From the NCBI GenBank assembly GCA_963573305.1, contig OY754329.1, forward strand, positions 19,559,200 through 19,623,199: a stretch of 64,000 bases of DNA. The letters are read 5' to 3'. The position numbers and the translations under genes are program-made. The stretch comes from Pyrrhosoma nymphula (lineage: Eukaryota > Arthropoda > Insecta > Odonata > Coenagrionidae). The notes beneath the pieces are model-generated. The model was not told the origin of the DNA. It ran no database searches and saw only the letters and a list, made by a program, of their open reading frames with translations. Below, one piece after another: positions 22,478-34,094 of the stretch. How positions within the stretch are numbered: position 1 is the first letter of the stretch; each line of letters opens with the position of its first letter.

Positions 22478-22586
22478 AACCAAAGGTAGGAGGAGAAATC
22501 GCATCAAGCGTTGATCCTCCAACTGTGTTTTACATTTTTAAATTATTTAATTTATTTATTTATTATTTTTAATTTTTATAATATTA

Positions 22587-25500
22587 ATGGCTTTTATATT
22601 ACAGTGGAACTGTAATGGTTTTTATAGGCATAAGGAGGAGCTGGCTATTTTAATACGGGATCTTAACCCATCTTGCATATGCCTGCAAGAAACACATTTT
22701 AAAACTACCGACAATGGTCTTTTAAAAGGTTTTGAAGTTTTTAGATTTGACGATACCAGTGGCCAACGTGCCCAGGGTGGAGTAGCAGTTGCTACTAGGG
22801 AGGCCCTTTACACCTCCCGAGTGCAGCTGACAACGCCTTTTCAGGCAGTTGCAGTGACAGTACATGCCCCAGAGGCTGTGACATTATGTAATGTTTACTT
22901 GCCAGAGGGGGCACCGGTTACCCGATCCAATCTTGAAGCCCTTATTCGTCAGCTACCTAGACCTTTCGTTTTATTAGGGGATTTTAACGCTCACGATACC
23001 CTTTGGGGTAGTTCTTGGGAGCAGTGCAACCGTAGGGGCCAGGTTTTATCTAATTTTATTAAAGATTTTAATTTAGTTTTAATGAACAATGGGGAACACA
23101 CCCGTTTTAACTCTTTTAATGGTCAGTTTTCTACAATCGATCTTTGCATCACGTCGAGTATCTTGACGAACAAGTTTCACCTGACTGTTCATAATGATCT
23201 GTGTGGGAGCGATCATTTTCCCCTTTTAATAAATAGAGAAAATAATTTTAACCCAAATTTTATCATGCCGGGCAACTGGATGGTCCGGAAAGCCAACTGG
23301 CCGGTTTTTAAGGACACGTTTTATTACGAGTATGACGAAAGCCAAAACGGTGTTTTAAACATAGATAAATTAACGCGCAGCATCATTGATGCAGCCAACA
23401 GCAGCGTTCCAAAGTCAATGCGAAACATTCTTAGGCCTGCAGTCCCGTGGTGGAACGAGGAATGCGCAAGAGCCATTCGTCAGCGCAAGAAGGCTCTAAG
23501 GATTTTTAATAAATTTCCCACGGAGACGAACCTTGCTTCCTTTAGGCACCTCCGAGCCAAAGCTCGAAGGATCGTGAAGGAAGCGAAAAAAGCCTCCTGG
23601 ATGGAATATGTATCCTGCATTAATTACAGAACACCCCTGGCACAGATCTGGAACAAAATAAAACGTATTTCGGGAAATCATTATCAGCTCAGCGTCCCTT
23701 TCCTCAACGTCGGCGGCAATGTATTGACATATCCGTCTGCTATTGGTGAGGTCTTCGGGGAGTTACTCGCCAAAACATGCAGCGACGCCACGTATGAGGA
23801 AGCCTTCCTCTCCATCAAGAGACGCACAGAATCCTCCCCACTCATCTTTACTGAGATGCATACAGTGGCAGAGTATAACATCCCTTTCTCCCTCTGGGAA
23901 CTACGATCTGCCTTCGAAGACTCCCGAGACACAGCCACAGGAAATGACGAAATCCACAATGCGTTTCTCCGGAATATTCCGGAGAGGGCACTGTTGGAGG
24001 TCCTACGCTCCCTTAACCAACTTTGGTCTGAGGGTAGCTTCCCTACCTCCTGGCGGGAGTCCATAGTTGTACCCATACTCAAACAGGGTAAAGATAGAGC
24101 TGACCCGAACAATTACAGGCCTATTTCTCTTACCAGTTGCATGTGTAAGGTAATGGAGAGAATGGTGAATCGGCGCCTCGTTTGGTGGTTGGAGCGTCGA
24201 AATCATCTTTCCACTATCCAATGCGGTTTTAGACGTGGCCGCTCGACCGTTGACCACCTAGTCAGGGTCGACAATTATATCCAGGAGGCTTTTCTTCTCC
24301 GCCAGCACGTCGTGGGTGTCTTCTTCGACATGGAGAAGGCATACGACAGGGTTTGGCGGCGGAAGATCCTAACGACGCTGCACGAGTGGGGCATGAGGGG
24401 AAATTTACCTGTTTTTATAAATAACTTTTTAAGTGATCGTTTTTTTAAAGTTAAGATAGGCAAGCACCTATCGAAACTCTATTCCCTAGAGAACGGTGTA
24501 CCTCAAGGGTCCGTTCTAAGTGCGACACTTTTTGCCATTGCTATCAATGATATAGCAAAGTGCATCAAACCTCCTCTCTTGGGATCACTATTTGTGGACG
24601 ACCTAGCAATATTTTGCCGGTCGTCTAAACTTATTAGCGCGGCCAGAGTAACCCAGCTGGCTCTGAACAGACTGGAGAATTGGTCCCAGAGAAATGGATT
24701 CAAGTTTTCTACGGAAAAGTGCAAGTGCGTCCATTTTTATCGTGTGAGGGGAGCCTACATTCCACCAACACTTTTACTTGGTGGTAGAAATCTACCCTAT
24801 GTGGAATCAGGTCGGTTCCTCGGTATGACCTTGGACTATCGACTCAACTACCGTGATCACATACGGGGTTTAAGGGACAAAAGTCTACGGACACTAAACA
24901 TTTTAAAGTTTTTAAATCACTCATCTTGGGGTGCCGACCGCAGGTCATTGCTTTTATTATACCGCGCACTCGTGCGTTCCAAGCTGGACTATGGGTCGTT
25001 CGTTTACAACTCCAGCCGCGACTCCTATTTGAGACCTCTGACATCAGTGCACAACGCAGGGCTTCGGATATCCACGGGTGCTTTTCGGACCAGTCCGGTC
25101 CTCAGCATCTATGCTGATGCCGGTGAACCGCCGTTGTCGCACCGTAGAAACATTTTAATGTGCTCCTATGCGGCCAAGATTTTAGCGACAAAGAACCATC
25201 CGTGTTTTAACGAGATTTTTAACCCCCGATTTTTAGAACATTTTAGCAGACGGACAAGGGCCACCAAGCCGCTTGGTGTTCGCTTTAATTTATTTATTCA
25301 AGCAACCGGGTTAAGGCTCCCAGATTTATATCCGATTGGGTACTCAAGTTACCCACCTTGGATAATTCCGTCCCCTGAAATCCACATGGGTCTCAGTAGA
25401 CGCCCGAAAGCTTACACCACTGATCTAGAATACCAGCGTCTTTTTAACGAATTTCTTTTTCGTTACTCCGACTTCATTCCCATATTCACTGATGGTTCTA

Positions 25501-25826
25501 AGTCGGATGCAGCTTGTTCATGCGCGGTTACCTCCTCTCACCACGGGGTCATCGAGGCCAGACTCAGCCCGCTGTGTAGCATATACACAGCCGAGCTACT
25601 AGCCATTAAAATGGCTCTCGATGGGATCGAGAAGAGTGCTAAAGCAATTGTCATTTGCACGGACTCGATGAGTGCTCTTCAGTCCATTTCTGGCTTTTCA
25701 TCCGATCACCCCATTGTCCAGAGCATACACTATAGCCTCCTATGCCTTAATAGAAGAGGAATTGCTATAACGTTCCTCTGGGTCCCTGGAATGAGAAGGC
25801 GGATGCAGCTGCAAAAGAAGCTCTAA
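22587..25826 (+). pseudogene. I/Nimb ORF2: endonuclease, reverse transcriptase, RNase H (frameshifted)
   Basis: The 1079-codon frame starts MAFILQWNCNGFYRHKEEL. Residues 1-225 are the APE endonuclease, which nicks target DNA: CLQETHF, LLGDFNAHD and SDHFPLL are the metal and phosphate-binding motifs. Reverse transcriptase occupies about 480-760: PNNYRPISLTSCMCKVMERM, GFRRGRSTVDHL, VGVFFDMEKAYDRVW, GVPQGSVLSATLFAIAINDI and the catalytic FVDDLAI (FVDD rather than the commoner YVDD or YADD). RNase H follows with PIFTDGSKS, YTAELLAIKMAL and CTDSMSALQS. At WVPG (25779-25790) about 19 nt are missing compared with the usual WVPSHVGIxGN, and the frame shifts. The rest of the domain continues in the other frame to 26269. 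Confidence 0.9.
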
Positions 25827-26269
25827 ATATCCCTGAGCCGACGACGACGCTGGTACCCTACCAGGACCTGCAATCTACTTTACGTAAAGTAGTCCTAGAT
25901 CAGTGGAGTGAACTGTGGAGTGATGTCCCAAACAGTAAGTTACGGACAATTAAACCGGTAACGACAGGGTGGCCCACTTCCATCAGGGGTAATCGCAGAG
26001 AGGAAGTCGTCATCACACGTTTAAGAATCGGGCATTGCGCCCTGACCCACTCGTTCCTCTTTACAGAAGAGAAAACTCCTCCTCGATGTGATGACTGTGA
26101 CCGTCCTCTCAGTGTGCGACATATCCTGATGGAGTGTGACAAATATCGGGACACACGAAACAGGCTAGACATCAGTGGCGACCTAGAACAAGTTCTAGGC
26201 AACCATGCCGATCGACTTAACCATGTAGTTTCCTTTTTAAAGGAAACTAATTTAATAAACAAAATCTAA
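25790..26269 (+). pseudogene. I/Nimb ORF2 C-terminal part, out of frame
   Basis: After the deletion the sequence continues in frame +2 as NEKADAAAKEALNIPEP, the last part of the RNase H domain including the fourth acidic residue (KAD). The conserved tail follows: TRLRIGHCALTHSFLF, then CDDCDRPLSVRHILMEC, a CX2C-(X)8-HX4C zinc-binding motif typical of I and jockey ORF2 C-termini. It ends at TAA 26267-26269. Restoring the missing bases would join it to the frame ending at 25826, so the pair is one gene with one lesion. Confidence 0.85.
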
Positions 26270-26444
26270 TATATTTTTAGATTTATTATTTTTACATTTA
26301 TATTTTTATTTATTTGGGATTTTAATGCTACCTTTTGTCTAGATTTATATTCATTCATATGTTTTTAAATTAACTAGATTGTGCGTGGTGCAAAATGACC
26401 ATAGCTGTCGACGCACCCTATTAATCCAAATCTACCTACCTACC

Positions 26445-26457
26445 TTGGTTGGGCATC
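26445..26457 (+). repeat. Right target-site duplication of the I/Nimb element
   Basis: ttggttgggcatc, identical to 20741-20753. Confidence 0.95.
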
Positions 26458-26754
26458 CTCGCAAGGATCCGTGCGAGGACGCTTTCATCGAGGATGCATT
26501 GGGTGCACACTTCGACCCGTCCTCGGACCGCCATTTTGGAATGTTGAACCTTGGGAATAAATCCGGGGGACGCGCAGAACGCTTTGCATTTGTTTCCTAT
26601 GCCACTTTTAGGAGAATTTAGAACTGATCACAGAATTTTCGTAATGTGTTATTTACTCTAGAAGTTAGGAAATGATGGTGATAATATTGTTGACCTCTGC
26701 TTCTAACCGTGCTCAAAAAAGTAGCAACGGTTTTGTTGGTTAAATTTATCTCTA
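26458..26754. other. Inner part of the TAA-flanked transposon
   Basis: Non-coding. It carries a second set of the gtcctcggaccgccatttt motif that is also present at 20712-20727 before the I/Nimb insertion. Confidence 0.5.
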
Positions 26755-26789
26755 GGGGCCTAATTCTGTAACTCGTAGCTCCGGAGCTA
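26755..26789 (+). repeat. Left terminal inverted repeat, Harbinger C
   Basis: 35 bp, matching 34060-34094 inverted with one difference at position 8. Confidence 0.95.
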
Positions 26790-27070
26790 ACTGACGAAAA
26801 GAGCTACATGAAGCTCCTAGCTCCCGATGGTATTCTAGTTCTTGGAGAAAGCGCTAGTATCTAGCTCCGGAGCTTATTTGGCTCCTCCAGCTCCAATCTG
26901 TATTCTGTAAGCGTCACGAAGCGTCTTCCGGCGCTCCCAAGTAGCTCCAACAGGAGCTCCACGAAGATCCAACCCGGCATCCCCAGCTTAACATATCTCT
27001 TGTGGAGCTTATAGCGCATATCGTTAGTCTTTTGTTTGAGCGGAAAAGATATTTGTTTGCATTCTTCATA

Positions 27071-29014
27071 ATGGCGCGCCAGCTAAACCAAAGAATTCTT
27101 ATGCTCATGTTTGAAGAGGAGCTCGTAGCCGTCCAAGAGATTAATTTGGAGAGACGAAGGCCGAGAGACCTTTACAACGCTTTCGACTTACCGGAGGATA
27201 CCTTTAGGGCATTCTTCCGCGTAAGTCGAGATATTGGTCTCTATTTAGTTAATAGCCTAACACCGGCTTTGCAGAGAAGAAGGAGTAGTGGATTAAGTGT
27301 GCGAACACAGGTAAATATATTAAAGTGCTGCGGCTAGTGCCAAATAAGCGTAAGTATAATTGTAAGAGTCATTGAATTTTTGTACCCAAACCCATCATAG
27401 TAGTTATTTTTTATTCTAACACACTGGCATGCACCGTATTAGGGCATGATAGCATATTATTTTGAATAAATGCTTGTGGCGATTGTTACCATGACGATTA
27501 TGACAATTTTAACGTCTACTCGATGTTGATTACACACTTATTTGGGTTTGGTTTGATATTTTAAGCTGTGTTACATTTTTGAATTTAATTTAAAAACCCT
27601 ATTCGCTATGCTAAATGCCCTATCTGTAGTTTCTAATAGCTGAAAAATGTAATCACAACACATTTGTTTATATCAAGATTTTGGTCACACTACGATTTAT
27701 GGCCGAGGGTGCCTACCAGAAGGGTGTAGGCCAAGATTTTTTTGTTGCCATCAGTCAACCATCAGCCTCCCGCTGTATTAAGGCAGTGACTAATGCAATG
27801 GTGAATACAATGCAGGAGAACTGGTTAAAGTTCCCTCATACCACTCCTGAGAAAGCTGCATTGGAGCAAGGGTAAGATTAAAATTGTCCTATATGAGTGA
27901 TTGATGAATTAATCATTTAAAATATGCTACTATCACCAGATTTAGACCAGTTATTGGATTTCCTGGAGTGTTCGGTGCAGTAGACTGCACACACATTGCC
28001 ATCCTCTCCCCCCATGTGCATGAAGAGAGTTATAAAAATCATAAGGGATACTCCCTGAATGTGCAAATGGTAAGGAGAAGATGTTGATATAATTTGAAAT
28101 GGATTGCATTTTCCATTATAAGGCTATACTGCTCATATCTATTTTAAATTCTTGTATTCCTGTACATCCTTACCTATATTATCATGCATGGAGTGTTGGG
28201 AAACCATCAAATAAATATATGTACCATAATCATTAATTTTTCAGGTATGTGACAGCCAAATGAGTATACTAGATATCACAGCATATCCTGGCACGGTCCA
28301 TGACCAATTCGTATCGACCTATAGCCATGCTCGTGCCATTATGCGTGAGGCACACGGGAACAGGGCAGGGGAATATTTTTTTGATTGGTAAAATGCCTGG
28401 CGAAACTATCTATTAATAATATTTCATCACTAATTCTGCATGATAATCAATGTGTTATCAATTATTTTTACTCCCCATGAATCATTCTTCTAATATTTTT
28501 TTCTGGTATGCAGGAGATTCAGGTTATGCTTTGGAGGAGTGGCTTTTGATACCACTGCCACACGCCGATGAAGGTACCCCTGAGTACAGATATACCTGAG
28601 CACACTGCACGGCAAGATCAGTGATTGAGAGATGTTTTGGTCTTCTCAAGGCCCGGCGGAGATGCCTGCTGAGAGAGCGAGTGCTTCGGTACCAGCCTCA
28701 GCAGGCTTGCAAAATAGTAGTGGCATGTGCTATTTTGCATAATTTAATAATCCATCACAGGTGAGGCCAACAGCTACTATGATAACTAATGATTTACCGT
28801 CAGAAATAAGGAAAGAACTACTAATATGCAGAAACATAAGAAGCGTTTTGTAATCCGTTACTTTTCATGGATTTTCTTATTTCCAAGATTGCCCCCCATG
28901 GAAATACCTGTGGTGCTTGAAGAGGGTGATCAGAATGTAGTTTATGCAAATGTCGACCCTAGAGCTGCAGCACGCAGGAATCTTGACCATCTTATAAATC
29001 GATACTTTGCCTAG
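27071..29014 (+). pseudogene. Harbinger C HARBI1-like transposase, two lesions
   Basis: Predicted exons with GT/AG borders: 27071-27310 (MARQLNQRILMLMFEEELVA ... ALQRRRSSGLSVRTQ), 27678-27871 (AEGAYQKGVGQDFFVAISQP), 27940-28069 (FPGVFGAVDCTHIAILSP, first catalytic Asp), 28245-28387 (VCDSQMSILDITAYPGTVHD), 28514-28760 (GDSGYALEEWL with the second Asp; SVIERCFGLLKARRRCL with the Glu), and a last exon from about 28885 to 29014 (EIPVVLEEGDQN ... NLDHLINRYFA). The ATG at 27071 is chosen because its frame starts the conserved N-terminus. Two lesions are visible: an extra T in the T7 run at 28376-28382, which puts exon 4 out of phase with exon 5, and an in-frame TGA at 28597-28599. All three catalytic residues survive. 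Confidence 0.85.
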
Positions 29015-31490
29015 GTAGTTGGTATTATGTGTCTTGACCATATAACTCAACTTTGATTTAAGCCATAATGTTACAATGAAGCTAACATAATAGATTATAC
29101 AGGACTTTCCAATAATGGCTAATATTTCATATAAAAGATGTAGTTAAGACGTTGTAGTATTCATTAATGAGGTGGTGTTATTTATTACTATTTCAGTTTC
29201 CACCCCAAAGGTCCACAACCATCTGACCATAAATAAACAAGGCCATTACACATTTCGTAAGTGCTAATAGGTCCATATTAAATCATTATGTTTACGCTCC
29301 CAACTTAAAAAACTCAAAGCATATGATCACTTCCTCTAAAAACGTACAAATAACAACAAAAAAATTTCATTAAATTCATTTATGCATACTTCATGTTTTG
29401 TTAAACAGATTTGCAGGCCAGTTCAACTGATTTTTCACATTGATGGTGGGCCAAATGGTACTGAGTTTTAACAATATTTTCACTTGCAGGGTGCTGTGAT
29501 GGCCACGGGATCATAATGGGTTTGTATGCGAATATAGGCTCCTAGTAGCCCACAGCCTCTGCAAACCAACTCCAAACCTACCTGCTCGTGGTGATCCTGC
29601 TGAACCATCTAGCTGTAATATCTGCCCAATAGTATTAAGCAAATCCTATATGGTGGTCTGCAAATTGGTGTTGGAGGTCTACAACTACCCTATGAATCTG
29701 CAAATGTTAACACGGAAATCTCTTGATTTACACAATATAGGGAAAGCTATGGTGCTTTCCTGGCAAACTGCATGCAGGAATTCTTTTGTGGGTCTGCACC
29801 AGGCTCTCCATTTGGATGGAGAGTCTAGCCAGGCAGAGAACTCGAGGAATTCTGCAAGACGGAAATTTTTGAAACACCTGCAGTGTAAAGATACATGTCA
29901 AGTATCCTTTGATGAAGACGAAAAAGGGAGGTATAGGGTAAACTACTTTGGAAACCTTGGAATAATCATTACATACATTAATGGATTCATTTCTTTTATT
30001 TTCAGATTCTAAGATACAGTGAACATCTCATTTTATTGAAGGTTGATGAGTAACGTTTAAATGTATCATTTTAATGTAAATTCAATTTATTACCTATTGT
30101 GGCCATTTCTCTCTTGATTTTTGACATACAAAACTGTTTAGCTCAAAGAAAGGCATTTCAATTTAAGTTTACAAGTTGGGGTTCCTCCTCCACCTGGAAA
30201 AATCCAAATCCAATTTACCAGAGCCATATATACATTTCAGTAGAAGGGAATGAATAGCTGCGGTTCAAGTGAGGTGGAAGAAATTGCAGTGAATGTATTA
30301 AAGGAAAGTGGAAGAATAAATTAGGAGTATTGCACAGATAGTGAGGACTGGAAACATGAAGGAGAATCATGGTATGAGAGATGAGAAAATTGATTAAGGA
30401 TCGGATGGAGGAAATAGGTTAAGGGTGATGGGCAGTCAACCTCCCAGACAATTAAAAAGGCAAAATTGGATGAAGATGCAATTTCTGTTTCTGTGACAGA
30501 GAGCCATGACAAACAGAAAATTGATTTAAATTATCAATCCTGCTATTGTCCTGCAATTCTCAATGAATATTCTCCACTGAAATATGTTTTTGATTATTAA
30601 TATCAGCCCAAAAACCACCGAGTTAACATTAATGTACAATTAATCACATTCTTTATTCTTCTCTCAGATGCAGCACCTTGCTTGGAGTCTGAATGATTCT
30701 TGGTAGGATACGGCAGTTCCATAATTGTATGGAAAATGCCATAATATTTTTGCACAGACAAACTGTTTAATGTTTTTAATACCTGGCTAAATGTTGACAT
30801 AGACCAATGATGTCTACTTGAAGTGCTCATTGTCTGAAATAAAGATGAATTGGACATATGTAAACAAATTTTCATGTAGTCAAAAACTTTAATTTTTCCC
30901 CTCTGCTGGGTTTAGCCTGTGAATCGAAACAGTTTCCCAGGGTATGCCACGTGGAGGCACCCAAAGAGAGTTGAGTGTTCGGTGGGACCCACTTTCCCTG
31001 AACCACCATAATTGATTAGGTGCGACTGTTCAGTGAAGATATATTCGAATCCCAGCTAGACACCCCAAATACCCTAAAATCATAAAGACAAACTTAGGTA
31101 AATAATAATTTCAAATAAAATACGTATAAACTTTCTAAGTTAAATGAAATAAATATAATCCTTTACTGCTGGAACTTATAAGTTTTAACGAAATGAAAAA
31201 TTACAAAATTAAGGAATAATGAAAATAATATTTATCTTCTTTAAGCAATAATTAAATTACCAAATTTTAAAAAATTAATTTGAAAATAAAACTTCTTCCA
31301 TTTGCATTTGAATAAGTTGGAAAATAAATAATACAAAATGAAATACCCAGCAGTAATTATACAAAAATAAGAGAAATTAATTTAATTACAAATAAAATAT
31401 AAAACATTCTTCGGTGATGAATTTCTGAAAAATATGGTTTAGTTATTTATGATTGTGAATTAAATTCCAATATAGTTACCTATTCATATG
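29015..31490. other. Harbinger C interior between the two genes
   Basis: AT-rich spacer between the convergent genes. The plus frame at 29650-30012 (120 codons) and the minus frame at 30603-30875 show no known domain and no sister copy in the other Harbingers, so neither is called as a gene. Confidence 0.5.
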
Positions 31491-31499
31491 AAACTTACA

Positions 31500-33371
31500 G
31501 TAGGGTAGCACTACAACATTGTCATTTTTGTTCTCCATCACAGTTAACATCTTTTCCTGGTTTAAAATAACAGTGGCCAACAAACTTTGAACTTTCTTGT
31601 GTCCTTCAACTGCCTCCCTCATTATGCTGGTCAATTCCTTCAATGACCCAGCAATTGAAGTTGAGTTCTCGGATAGGGTCTAATAATTAAAATTTCAAGT
31701 GCACAGAATACTTAGCAAACCGCTTTTACTTAGTCACATATTAGGTACAATTTTTTATAAGATCATATCCACATTTCTACATATTATAGATAAAGCAGAG
31801 TACTTACCTCCATTACTTTCCGACTGGCCACTTCGGACTCCTCAATTAATTTATGGGCCCTGTCCAGCCTAGCCGAAACACTCCTGATTGGTGTTCGAGA
31901 AGCTGGATAGGAAAAATTATTAAATATATCACTAGGTAATCCATGTCGAGACTTTGTCTCTTGAGTGTAGATGGTGTGTATGTTGTAAGTATTCTTAGTA
32001 TTTAATAATTAAATCAACAACGTGAACAAGAAGGCATCTAAAAGGCAGTACAACATACAACACTAATCTCATAGCTTTACAGATATACTGATGACATGCT
32101 CATTCTGGGAATAAATAATAGTACATGATTGTAATGAAATTTAGGTTTACCAACATAAAGAAATTAATAAACTACACAACAACTATGAAGAGTACTTACC
32201 CATTTCATCTGAGAGGCTACATTAAAAACATTTCAAAGTGAGTAATCTAAAACATCTCATGCAAGAGAAAATTCAACAAAGTTAAACGTTGACAATACTA
32301 AACTTACTATTAGTTGATGTACCACAGCTCCCTGAAAGTAATAATGCAAGGGAATATAAGACAGGAAGAAAATTAAACAAACAATTTGCGAACATATTCT
32401 CTATGCAGTCTTTGAAATTTATAAATACGATGCCTACAACACACAGGGGAATTTATTTACTAGATGATAACATACCCATACCAATGCCACTTGGCCCTGG
32501 CATAGGATCCTCATGTACCTCAACCTAATAAGTAAAAGAGTGAAAATTTATTGGGTGAAGTATCTTTTGGTTCATTTCGCAGTAGCAGTCTGTTCACTTC
32601 ATTAATTAAATTTTAACATCAAATACTAGAATTCATGTACTATTGACAAGAAGCTATTCATTTGGACTACATTGAACAGTATTTTCATACCTCGACCATG
32701 TCGGAAACCATTAACGTGTCTTCTTCATCTCCACACAGAATCTAAATCAGAACCAATTAATACCATACTATCCCGCAATTGCACTAACAAAAATTCATGG
32801 TTAATAGCAGACATAAATGCATAGATCGCGTTGTGGCCACCGCGACGTCTCAAGCATCGCTTGAGACGTCTCAAATCTAATGATGGTCAGAATATTCTCC
32901 TCCATCCCGGATAAAGGGACCGTGACGCCCTTGATTTTAAGATAAGAGAAATTTGGAACTCATTAAGAAAGTAAAACACAGACATCACAGCATAAGGTAC
33001 CTATATACCTCCAAGTTCCCCGTCGTCAACCTTTCGGCATTGATCTTCGCCTTCTTCGCCCTCGTCTTCACTTTCAGATCTTTCCAAGCCTTCGAAAAAG
33101 ATCATACTTACGGAAATTTATAGAATAAAATTATGGTATAAAACGATTCACTAAAAAAGGATGATTGAAACTAACTCTTTTCCACAACTCCACCGTTTTC
33201 TGTAGGCCCTGAGAGTTCAGGAGGTCCTTTAACTGCTCCCATTTGTTCTTTTGGAGCACCTTACCTTGCATGCCTTCGAATTTCCCCCGAGCAAATGCAA
33301 AATTCTCAGACATATAGTTTACAAGGACCTTCATTTGGCCCTTTTTCAGTCTTGCCCCTCTATTTTCTTCC
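31500..33371 (-). CDS. Harbinger C Myb/SANT-like DNA-binding protein (multi-exon)
   Basis: In PIF/Harbinger elements this partner protein binds transposase and subterminal DNA and helps bring transposase to the nucleus. Exon 33176-33371 (minus) carries RGARLKKGQMKVLVNYMSEN, FARGKFEGMQGK, KWEQLKDLLNSQG and LQKTVELWKR, the helices of the zeste-type Myb/SANT domain. Exon 33009-33089 continues AWKDLKVKTRAKKAKINAER with TTGNLE. Short downstream exons encode acidic and Pro/Gly-rich linkers (about 32690-32745, 32465-32530), then ASRTPIRSVSARLDRAHKLI (about 31820-31905) and LSENSTSIAGSLKELTSIMR (about 31520-31680), likely a coiled coil. The starting exon, upstream of 33371, was not found. No stop is seen in the exons read, but the full splice chain is inferred. 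Confidence 0.7.
32844..32870. repeat. Perfect 12-bp hairpin
   Basis: gacgtctcaagc, loop atc, gcttgagacgtc. It lies in an intron of the Myb-like gene of Harbinger C. Confidence 0.85.
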
Positions 33372-34059
33372 CTGAAAGTGTATATCGCATTCGAAATTAT
33401 AACATAATAGGACATATACATTAGCCATTCACAATTCAACGACGAAATAACATGCACATCAAAATAAAATACCGTTCTACTTGATATTATACTATCACAA
33501 TTAGATTTGTAACACTTACATATCTCAGTAGATAAGAGTTCGCAAAAAAATTTGGAACACAAACACAAACTTTACGATGTAGAAGAAAGAACAAACAAAA
33601 AAATGAAAGAAAGATCAAACGCTGAAGGCTAGATAGGTGTATGTAACAAAGTTATGTCTTCGTCTGCTGGCTGAAAGAACAAACAAAAAAAATTAAAGAA
33701 AGATCAAACGCTGAAGACTTGAAGAAGAAATTGGCTTATGATGCTAAGTAATTGTCGTCGTCTGCTGGCTGATAGAATCCTCAACGAAGTCGCAGAAAGA
33801 TCAAGCTGAGATACTCCAAAAAATACCAAACGCTCAAGATCACTCAATCAACAACAATCGGTTTTACCCGCGAAAAATGTTGATACAAGCGCTACTATTG
33901 GTTCTCTGGGTTACGTCATAATACTACGGGTTTGCTCGAAAACATTTTCATAATCGCTTCCCAGCAGAATTAGCTCCACTTCCGCTCCTGGATACGAGAT
34001 GGCTCCATCAGGTTAGAGAATACGAGTAGGAGCTAGTTCTGTGAGCTAGCTGAAGCTCT

Positions 34060-34094
34060 TAGCTCCGGAGCTACGAGTTACAGAATGAGGCCCC
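34060..34094 (-). repeat. Right terminal inverted repeat, Harbinger C
   Basis: Inverse of 26755-26789 with one mismatch. Confidence 0.95.

Larger units (their letters stand above)
20754..26444 (+). mobile_element. I/Nimb-type non-LTR retrotransposon, 5.69 kb, near full length
   Basis: The element is bounded by perfect 13-bp target duplications. It begins with a GC-rich 5'UTR containing cttgtcgtaagaggcgacta, then ORF1 (21350-22477), ORF2 (22587-25826, continued in another frame to 26269) and a short 3'UTR ending in a (ctac)n-like tail (26432-26444). Two ORFs with CCHC knuckles, an APE endonuclease, reverse transcriptase and a C-terminal RNase H place it in the I superfamily. ORF1 and most of ORF2 are open, so the insertion is young; a short deletion in the RNase H region is the one clear lesion. 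Confidence 0.9.
26755..34094. mobile_element. Harbinger C, 7.34 kb, with transposase and Myb-like gene
   Basis: Terminal inverted repeats of 35 bp with one mismatch: 26755-26789 and 34060-34094, starting ggggcct and containing attctgtaactcgtagctcc. The left subterminal region has further agctcc/ggagct palindromes (26790-26990). Inside are a plus-strand HARBI1-like transposase and a minus-strand Myb/SANT-like gene in convergent orientation, the standard autonomous Harbinger layout. The flanks (tctcta at left, aggaat at right) show no clear 3-bp duplication. Confidence 0.9.

Noticed and set aside
26740..26760. Target duplication for Harbinger C
   Set aside because: The left flank tctcta and right flank aggaat do not match at any 2-4 bp offset consistent with the 35-bp ends, except a weak TAG/CAG, so none is claimed.
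29650..30012. Plus-strand frame of 120 codons between the genes of Harbinger C
   Set aside because: No known domain, no counterpart in Harbingers D or E, and AT-rich surroundings; a third gene cannot be supported.
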